Below are positions 58,568 to 64,000 of a stretch of 64,000 nt of DNA, in pieces. Both the position numbers and the translations under genes were made by a program. Every line of letters starts with the position of its first letter. Position 1 is the stretch's first letter. The stretch covers positions 4,047,501-4,111,500 of the forward strand of contig NC_012881.1 in the NCBI RefSeq assembly GCF_000023445.1, written 5' to 3'. The stretch comes from Maridesulfovibrio salexigens DSM 2638. Lineage in GTDB: Bacteria; Desulfobacterota; Desulfovibrionia; Desulfovibrionales; Desulfovibrionaceae. The notes beneath the pieces were generated by a model. It saw only the letters and a list, made by a program, of their open reading frames with translations, ran no database searches and had not been told where the DNA came from.

Positions 58568-60385
58568 ATGAATATCGCACACAAATTTCTTGATTTCGAC
58601 GTCGAAAATTACGTTAAAGAAAAATACTCTAATATATCCAAAAGTGACCTTACCGCTTTCTTAATAACTCTATTCCTCGGTTTTTGTATCCATGGCGCCG
58701 CAATGGTGAATTTCTTTATTAATGAAGACTTTCAATTAAGCGGATACATCGACCTGTTAATATCTGGTAGATTTTTGTACGGCCCTGTATACAATATAAC
58801 AAATAGTTATCCATTGCAGTTTCTGCATACATTCATATTTATTTTTCTAGCATCACTATCTGGGACAATTATTGCTAAACTTTTATCTGCAAAGACAACT
58901 TTTATTAAAGTTTTGATTGCAGTTATTTTTTTATCCTACCCCGCTTTTGCAATAGCAATGACATACAACTTAGCAATACTTGTCTATGCTGTATCTTCCT
59001 TTACTTCTGTATTAGCAGTATATTTTGCAAACAAAGAAGGAAAAACAAATTTCTTTTGCGGAGCGCTAATTCTATCGCTATCGTTGGCCATATACCAAAC
59101 TTACCTCTGCGTAAGCGCTAGCCTCTGCACTGCAATTCTCTTGAAATTTGCTATCGACAATAATCTCGGCGATAATCCCATCCTTAAACTCTTTTTTAAA
59201 AAAGCAGTAAGATTCATAGCATTTGGAATTAGCGCAGGTCTCATATACATAGTACTCGTAAAAACAATCACCTACATAGACGGAACACCTTTATCCACCT
59301 ATCAGGGCGCAGACCAGATGGGAGCCCTTTCTCTTTCAATTTTTTCCTTACAAAAAATATTCGCATGCTATTCCGCACTGCTGAATAATTCATTTTTTAA
59401 ATTTCAATCTTTATTACAACCCTCTATCTGGGTAATATCTTTAATAGCATGCGCAACAGTTCTATATAAGCAACGTCTATACAAATCCATTAAGGATATC
59501 ACAGTTAATTTATCCATTATTGTTGTTGTTTTTGTTACTACTCTCATCGCAGCAATAATTATCCCTATCGTTGCTCCTTTCTCAGATATTACGTATATGC
59601 AGACCTATGGAGCCGTAATAGTATTGTGCGCAACCATCGCGATTGCAGCTGATGATTTTAAATTATCAAAAAATATTACAATTCTAATGAGTATCATTAT
59701 TGTCGTCTGCTTCACCACCAGAACAAATGCTCAATACTACAGAGCTCATTTGATAACTCAAGCATCTACCCAAACAGTCAGCAGAATATTTTCCAGAATA
59801 GAAGAAACTCCAGGTTTCTCAAGTGACAAAAAACTGGCTATAATCGGCAATCTTCCCAACCAATACTTCAAGACTGAAACAGCCCCTCCATTCTCCAATG
59901 AAGGCAACTCCGGATATTCAGGCAATTTCGTCGGATTAAGTAGAGCAAATCAAAGCCACAAATTCACAACAATCCTCTCTGTTTTAGGCTACAAAATTGC
60001 ACCTATTCTGGACCAAAAGGATGTGCTTGAGGCATCAACAATAGCTCTCAGGATGCCCACCTATCCACAAAAAGGATCTATTATAACCACCGATAAATTA
60101 ATCGTGGTTAAACTGAACGACCCTCTTTTGGTTATCTCTCCCACTTCACTTGGCAAGAGCAAATATACATTTAAGTTCACGCCTTTTGACCAAAGTGGGA
60201 ACTTAGAAATTGTCTGGCAAGTAATTGCTAGAGGATCTCAAGGACAAACAATTCAAACCCCAACTCCAGAATTAAGCATAACTCTGGACAAACCAGGCGA
60301 AACATACTGCGTAATTGCCCACTATCGAAAAAGGGGAATGAAAGAGTTTACTCACTCCAAACCACACTGGTTTATTGCCAACTAA
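58568..60385 (+). CDS. GtrII-like membrane glycosyltransferase
   Basis: A 605-residue integral membrane protein with about ten hydrophobic helices up to residue 390 and a periplasmic C-terminal domain with a beta-rich end. The N-terminal region (FFINEDFQLSGYIDLLISGR) matches the general look of GtrII/GT-C glucosyltransferases, which decorate O-antigen in the periplasm from a bactoprenol-linked donor. The bactoprenol donor enzyme, GtrB-like, is encoded next at 60460. The island of this and the next two genes is clearly richer in A+T than its neighbours, a sign of transfer. The sugar and acceptor are unknown. Confidence 0.6.
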   Translation: MNIAHKFLDFDVENYVKEKYSNISKSDLTAFLITLFLGFCIHGAAMVNFFINEDFQLSGYIDLLISGRFLYGPVYNITNSYPLQFLHTFIFIFLASLSGTIIAKLLSAKTTFIKVLIAVIFLSYPAFAIAMTYNLAILVYAVSSFTSVLAVYFANKEGKTNFFCGALILSLSLAIYQTYLCVSASLCTAILLKFAIDNNLGDNPILKLFFKKAVRFIAFGISAGLIYIVLVKTITYIDGTPLSTYQGADQMGALSLSIFSLQKIFACYSALLNNSFFKFQSLLQPSIWVISLIACATVLYKQRLYKSIKDITVNLSIIVVVFVTTLIAAIIIPIVAPFSDITYMQTYGAVIVLCATIAIAADDFKLSKNITILMSIIIVVCFTTRTNAQYYRAHLITQASTQTVSRIFSRIEETPGFSSDKKLAIIGNLPNQYFKTETAPPFSNEGNSGYSGNFVGLSRANQSHKFTTILSVLGYKIAPILDQKDVLEASTIALRMPTYPQKGSIITTDKLIVVKLNDPLLVISPTSLGKSKYTFKFTPFDQSGNLEIVWQVIARGSQGQTIQTPTPELSITLDKPGETYCVIAHYRKRGMKEFTHSKPHWFIAN

Positions 60386-60459
60386 AAACGATCTGGCGCA
60401 ATACCAACTTTATATATTTAAACAGCCTTCACAAACAAGGGACAACCAGTCATTTTAAT

Positions 60460-61428
60460 ATGCAAGAAAACACTTTTGACATAAAAACAAAAAAAATCAG
60501 TGTAGTAGTTCCTGTTCTTAATGAAGAACAAAATGTCCCTTTAATATGTGGCAGAATAACAGAAGTTCTAAATAATTTTAACTTTGAAATCATCTTCGTT
60601 GATGATGGAAGCACAGATGGAACCCTCGAACAACTAATGAGCTTAAGTGCAAAACACGCAAATATAAATTTCATATCCCTCTCAAGAAACTGGGGACATC
60701 AATGTGCACTTAAGGCTGGTCTTGATCATGCAACCGGAGACTGCGTAATCTCTATAGATGGGGATTTACAGCACCCACCTGAATTAATGCTCACCTTCAT
60801 CGACAAATGGGCTCAAGGGGCAGATATTGTTCACTCAGTTCGAAAAGAAGACCCAAATCTTCCTTTTCTTAAAAAATTCACATCAAGCACATTCTATAAA
60901 ATAATCAACAAGATTTCTAATTTGAATATCAAACCAGGCACCGCTGATTTCAGACTTTTAGATCGTAAAGTAGTAGAAGCGTGTCGAAATTTAAATGAAG
61001 ATGTATATTTTTGGCGTGGAATAATCCCATGGCTGGGTTTTACACAAGAGTACATTGAATATGAACCTAACAGCAGACAATACGGAAAGAGCAAATACAA
61101 TTTGAAAAAAATGCTAGGCTTAGCAATTAATGGTGTAGCCTCTTTTAGTCTTATTCCACTACGGGCGGCATCATTAATCGGGTCTGGAATTCTACTTATC
61201 GCTCTTGTTTACTTAGCGTATATCATTATCCAATTCTTAATTGGAAACACTGTCCCCGGATGGTCTTCCATCATGGCTGCTATACTTATCTTAGGCGCGA
61301 TACAGCTTATTTTCCTTGGGACTATTGGCGAATATGTTGGTAAAACATACTTAGGGAGCAAAAAACGCCCTACTTACTTTATTAAAAAGATGAATGCCGA
61401 ATTGCTAAACAACAATCTACCTAAGTAA
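60460..61428 (+). CDS. Polyprenyl-phosphate glycosyltransferase, GtrB/DPM1-like (GT2)
   Basis: Charges undecaprenyl phosphate with a sugar for periplasmic glycosylation. The 322-residue GT2 protein has SVVVPVLNEEQNVPLICGRI, the acidic VDDGSTDGT and DGDLQHPPE, and the GtrB-type catalytic region ADFRLLDRKVVEACR. Two C-terminal membrane helices (about 230-255 and 265-295) anchor it. With the upstream GtrII-like protein it forms a two-part decoration module. The flipping protein GtrA is not present in the window. Confidence 0.85.
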   Translation: MQENTFDIKTKKISVVVPVLNEEQNVPLICGRITEVLNNFNFEIIFVDDGSTDGTLEQLMSLSAKHANINFISLSRNWGHQCALKAGLDHATGDCVISIDGDLQHPPELMLTFIDKWAQGADIVHSVRKEDPNLPFLKKFTSSTFYKIINKISNLNIKPGTADFRLLDRKVVEACRNLNEDVYFWRGIIPWLGFTQEYIEYEPNSRQYGKSKYNLKKMLGLAINGVASFSLIPLRAASLIGSGILLIALVYLAYIIIQFLIGNTVPGWSSIMAAILILGAIQLIFLGTIGEYVGKTYLGSKKRPTYFIKKMNAELLNNNLPK

Positions 61429-61490
61429 TCGCAACAAAAACATTCATTCACTTAAAATATAATATAATCCAATAAAGGATCGAAAATTTT

Positions 61491-62183
61491 ATGAGTAATA
61501 TTTTAAATAAATTCCCTAAAAAAAGACCGCCTCTCTCTGATGAAATGCAAAAAATCTATCACGAGCATTACAAAGCAAATCGGGAAGGAGATACAGCAGC
61601 TTCATTTGTAGCCACAACTTTAGAAAAATGGATGCATATAAAAATAGCAGAATTGAAAACAGAAGGGAACATTCTTGAAATTGGGGCAGGTACACTCAAT
61701 CACATCCCATATGAAAATAATTTTACATCATATGATATAGTAGAGCCATATGAAGGGCTCTACAAAGGAAGTGGCAACCTAAAGCATGTAAGAAACATTT
61801 ATAGCAACATTAATGAGCTACCAGAGACACAATACGATCGTATTCTAAGCGTTGCTGCATTTGAACATATATGTGAGCTACCAGATCTCGTTAGCCAGTG
61901 TCGCAACCTCCTTAAACCTGACGGAGTACTGCAAGTAGCCATCCCCAGTGAGGGGACTCCCCTTTGGTACTTAGCCCAATTGATAGGTACTGGCCTCGAA
62001 TTCAGGCTTAAATATAAATTGGACTACTTCGAATTAATCCGCCATGAGCATGTCAATACAGCAAAAGAAATAACGGAAGTTTTAAGCCATTATTTTAATG
62101 ACATTAAAATTAAAACTTTTGGTGTCTGCCCATACCTATCTCTCTATCAATACCTGGAATGTCGTAATACTCCAGAAAACTAA
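61491..62183 (+). CDS. SAM-dependent methyltransferase (class I)
   Basis: A 230-residue cytoplasmic methyltransferase: SAM motif ILEIGAGTLNHIPYE at about residue 65, the acidic YDIVEPYEG, RILSVAAFEHICELPDLV as motif II region, and CRNLLKPDGVLQVAIPSEG. It is the third gene of the A+T-rich gtr island, with AAGGA before the ATG. It may methylate the sugar used by the transferases, which would explain the linkage. Confidence 0.75.
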   Translation: MSNILNKFPKKRPPLSDEMQKIYHEHYKANREGDTAASFVATTLEKWMHIKIAELKTEGNILEIGAGTLNHIPYENNFTSYDIVEPYEGLYKGSGNLKHVRNIYSNINELPETQYDRILSVAAFEHICELPDLVSQCRNLLKPDGVLQVAIPSEGTPLWYLAQLIGTGLEFRLKYKLDYFELIRHEHVNTAKEITEVLSHYFNDIKIKTFGVCPYLSLYQYLECRNTPEN

Positions 62184-62201
62184 TTAGCTCCCACAAACAA
62201 A

Positions 62202-62236
62202 AACAATAAAGCCGTCGAAACCTAGTTACGACGGCT
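62202..62236 (-). terminator. Terminator downstream of the 62258 gene
   Basis: AGCCGTCG (62210-62217) pairs with CGACGGCT (62229-62236). On the minus strand it is followed by TTATTGTTTTTG. It probably ends the transcript of the small minus-strand gene and may also stop the converging methyltransferase transcript. Confidence 0.55.
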
Positions 62237-62257
62237 CTATTACTGAAATGAGATCCC

Positions 62258-62539
62258 CTACCCCACAATAGCATCCGCAACAGCAACACAAACTGCCAAT
62301 GCCGCGTGATCACTCTGCCCGGCAAACTCTTTGCCGTCTTTCTTGAGAGTTGCGCGCCAATCGGTTTCAGTCATGCTGCCGCGGCTTAAATCTTCGAGCT
62401 GAAATTTCCAGCCATCTTCTTCCATCTTTTCGGTGATCTTCAGGGCCTTGTGGATATCTTCCATTGCTCCTTCGGGCATGGCGTCGCCGATCCTTTCCTT
62501 GAGCAGTGCTTCCAGACTTTCGTATGTATATTCAGCCAT
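62258..62539 (-). CDS. Small conserved-looking protein of unknown function
   Basis: A 93-residue cytoplasmic protein, acidic, without membrane segments. The sequence ALLKERIGDAMPEGAMEDIH and a C-terminal FAGQSDHAALAVCVAVADAI look folded (alpha plus some beta), and GGAGG just upstream of the ATG shows it is translated. Codon use is like that of the housekeeping genes rather than the adjacent A+T-rich island. No family recognised. Confidence 0.65.
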   Translation of the reverse strand: MAEYTYESLEALLKERIGDAMPEGAMEDIHKALKITEKMEEDGWKFQLEDLSRGSMTETDWRATLKKDGKEFAGQSDHAALAVCVAVADAIVG

Positions 62540-62621
62540 TTTATTTCCTCCAAATGGTTCGGTTATTCGAAAGTCTCAATGAACCACTGAACCAACCGCA
62601 AGTCAATTTCCATACCCTGCA

Positions 62622-62658
62622 TAAAAGAAAACCGCCGGACCAAACGGACCGACGGTTT
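62622..62658 (-). terminator. Terminator after the small lipoprotein gene
   Basis: A 13-bp stem with one mismatch and one wobble on the minus strand (AAACCGTCGGTCC ... GGTCCGGCGGTTT), followed by TTCTTTTAT. It lies 31 bp beyond the stop codon of the 62690 gene. Confidence 0.65.
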
Positions 62659-62689
62659 TAAAGAATCGTAATATAGCAGCCGGTTATGA

Positions 62690-62905
62690 CTAGTTATCCA
62701 TAGCCTCGTCAGCTTTCTTTTTCAGATCATCAAATGCACTTTTTGCATCATCACCCATATCATCCATCTTATCCTTAGCCTGATCCATAGCCTCATCAAT
62801 TTTCTTTCCTGCCTTTTCCGCAGGCCCTTCCTCACTGCAACCGGACATTGCACCGAGAAGTGCTACTAAACACAAAACATAAGCCATTTTTTTTAACCAA
62901 GACAT
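62690..62905 (-). CDS. Small lipoprotein
   Basis: A 71-residue lipoprotein: signal CLVALLGAMSGC (Cys at 23) and a mature part of about 48 residues that is a highly charged helix with repeating Asp/Lys/Ala (EKAGKKIDEAMDQAKDKMDD, then KSAFDDLKKKADEAMD). This build recalls Lpp-like and entericidin-like proteins, though no family is certain. A GGAGAG site precedes the ATG. It follows the DUF748 gene by 54 bases and may be co-transcribed with it. Confidence 0.8.
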   Translation of the reverse strand: MSWLKKMAYVLCLVALLGAMSGCSEEGPAEKAGKKIDEAMDQAKDKMDDMGDDAKSAFDDLKKKADEAMDN

Positions 62906-62959
62906 ATTTTCTCTCCTTTTTTGCTTAATTTATATATGAAACTCTCAAAACAAACATTA

Positions 62960-64000
62960 TTATTGCAACCCAAGCTCAACACGCGGGCCAGTTCCCTTTC
63001 CGGTGGCTGACATTCCCTTAAGGAAAACCCTTTCGGGGGCAATACCGGACTGCTCCACCAAAAAGGTACGCACCAGCTCAGACCTGCGCCGCGCCAGATC
63101 AGCCAGCTGCGTATCAGTGACCTTAATGTGATCACGCAGAGCCTTTTCCATATCTGGAACAGGCTGGGCAACCACGATGCCAAGGAAGTTGGTCGGTCTT
63201 TCAAAAGTAGCATCCTTGTAGGCAGCTTCCAGATATTCGGGATACTCTTCTTCGGTAATAACGACATCATCAACAGACTTGGGCGCATTCTCATCGCCTT
63301 CAAGCTCAAGGAACTTGGGCATGGCAACCTGCCTGCGGAACTCGGCTTCTTCCATGGCCGGAATATCCTCTGGCGCAGTGAAGCCGCTGACCTCCAGCTT
63401 AAGCCCCGGACGATCCTGCATGGCCTTGGCAACAGACTCCATCTTGGACTGCTCGCCTTCCTTGAAACCGACCTTGCCAGCTTCAAAAGCCATAACATCC
63501 ATATCCTCGCCACCACCAACCAGAGCACCGATCAGAGCAAAAGGCGAAGTGACAGCCTTGACCAGCAGATTGACGATAGCCCGTGCTATGACTTTACCCA
63601 ACTTGAACTGGGGATCGGAAAGGTCGCCCTCTACGGGGATATCGAGCCTGATATTACCGCTGCTGTCCCTGAGCAGCGCCAATCCAAGACCGATTGGGAT
63701 GTTGGGCGCATCAGGATTGTCCACCTTCTTACCGACTTCGAACTGATAAATATCGAAAACATTATTCACAGCAATGAACTTGCCGCGCAACTTCACACAC
63801 ACATCAGAGCTGAGCATCCCGGTACTTACCGGATAAGCAATGAACTTCTCGGTGTAGGGCGAAAGCTGAGTCATATCCAAATTTGCGACGGAAACATTGA
63901 TATCAGTATCCGCCCCTTCAACTGTAGGTTGCAGATACCCTTCTGCCACCAATGGAGATTGCCTATCAAGGGTAGCATTAAATGAAATGTCCGTGCGTTC
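62960..64000 (-). CDS. DUF748 (AsmA-like) envelope protein, N-terminal part outside window
   Basis: The C-terminal 346 residues of a large envelope protein; the frame is open to the window end. DUF748 proteins belong to the AsmA-like group, thought to bridge inner and outer membrane and help lipid transport. Visible are the beta-strand-rich repeats (GYLQPTVEGADTDINVSV, LRGKFIAVNNVFDIYQFEVG), LDIPVEGDLSDPQFKLGKVI, the helix-rich membrane-proximal FALIGALVGGG, and an OmpA-like end (MESVAKAMQDRPGLKLEVSG ... RRSELVRTFLVEQSGIAPER). That last part resembles the peptidoglycan-associated OmpA fold seen at the end of several DUF748 proteins. Confidence 0.8.
   Translation of the reverse strand, partial: ERTDISFNATLDRQSPLVAEGYLQPTVEGADTDINVSVANLDMTQLSPYTEKFIAYPVSTGMLSSDVCVKLRGKFIAVNNVFDIYQFEVGKKVDNPDAPNIPIGLGLALLRDSSGNIRLDIPVEGDLSDPQFKLGKVIARAIVNLLVKAVTSPFALIGALVGGGEDMDVMAFEAGKVGFKEGEQSKMESVAKAMQDRPGLKLEVSGFTAPEDIPAMEEAEFRRQVAMPKFLELEGDENAPKSVDDVVITEEEYPEYLEAAYKDATFERPTNFLGIVVAQPVPDMEKALRDHIKVTDTQLADLARRRSELVRTFLVEQSGIAPERVFLKGMSATGKGTGPRVELGLQ

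Overview
The window looks like chromosome of a marine Desulfovibrio-type delta-proteobacterium (Desulfovibrionaceae, perhaps near Maridesulfovibrio). This is an inference from gene content: a short B12-dependent MetH without the activation domain, RpoH, RadA, a PglB-type oligosaccharyltransferase and type II secretion genes, in DNA of moderate G+C with more A+T-rich patches. No 16S or other taxonomic marker is present. There is one tRNA (Tyr, GTA), one intact IS3-family element, no CRISPR array and no prophage.

Layout. (1) About 1-3.4 kb: an O-acetylation module, with an AlgI-type MBOAT (cut by the window start), an SGNH-like protein that ends in ankyrin repeats, and a polysaccharide deacetylase. 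(2) 3.4-19.4 kb: a plus-strand surface-glycan cluster headed by a winged-helix/nucleotidyltransferase-like regulator. It holds a WbpE-like aminotransferase, two GT4 glycosyltransferases, a sugar epimerase, a PglK-like ABC flippase, the pseudaminic acid genes pseB-pseC-pseF-pseG-pseI (pseH not found), a TylF-like methyltransferase, an ATP-grasp enzyme, a HAD phosphatase and a capsule-type transferase. (3) 19.4-20.6 kb: an IS3-family IS407-group element with 12-bp perfect terminal inverted repeats and an A6G frameshift site. (4) 20.6-25.7 kb, minus strand: methyltransferase, FemAB/GNAT-like protein, WbpB-like oxidoreductase and an acyltransferase-3/SGNH protein.

(5) 25.7-34.3 kb, minus strand, is the most striking part. 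A secretin gene (gspD), its ATPase (gspE), a PglB/STT3-type oligosaccharyltransferase and a roughly 700-residue exported protein lie in a row. The exported protein has 23 N-X-S/T sequons (about half of its asparagines) and ends in a Ser-rich/Cys/TM/Arg C-terminal sorting signal resembling the Synerg-CTERM class. A short CPBP-family glutamic intramembrane protease, a plausible sorting peptidase, lies just upstream of gspD. Together with the PglK-like flippase and the sugar pathways of region 2, this suggests a self-contained route: lipid-linked glycan assembly, flipping, N-glycosylation of one main acceptor, CTERM processing, and export through a type II system.

(6) 34.3-48 kb: mostly housekeeping minus-strand operons (GT9 transferase, KAS III and a periplasmic protein on plus; cysC-mscS; wecB-radA; zinc-ribbon protein-hpt-GNAT-TlpA; metH). 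(7) 48.3-55.8 kb: a plus-strand run of rpoH, an HD protein, a TPR lipoprotein, an outer-membrane lipoprotein, a small coiled-coil protein, tRNA-Tyr, rpiB and tkt. (8) 55.8-64 kb: a hybrid histidine kinase, an orphan terminator that may mark a small RNA, an A+T-rich gtrII/gtrB/methyltransferase island, two small genes and the C-terminal part of a DUF748 protein cut by the window end.
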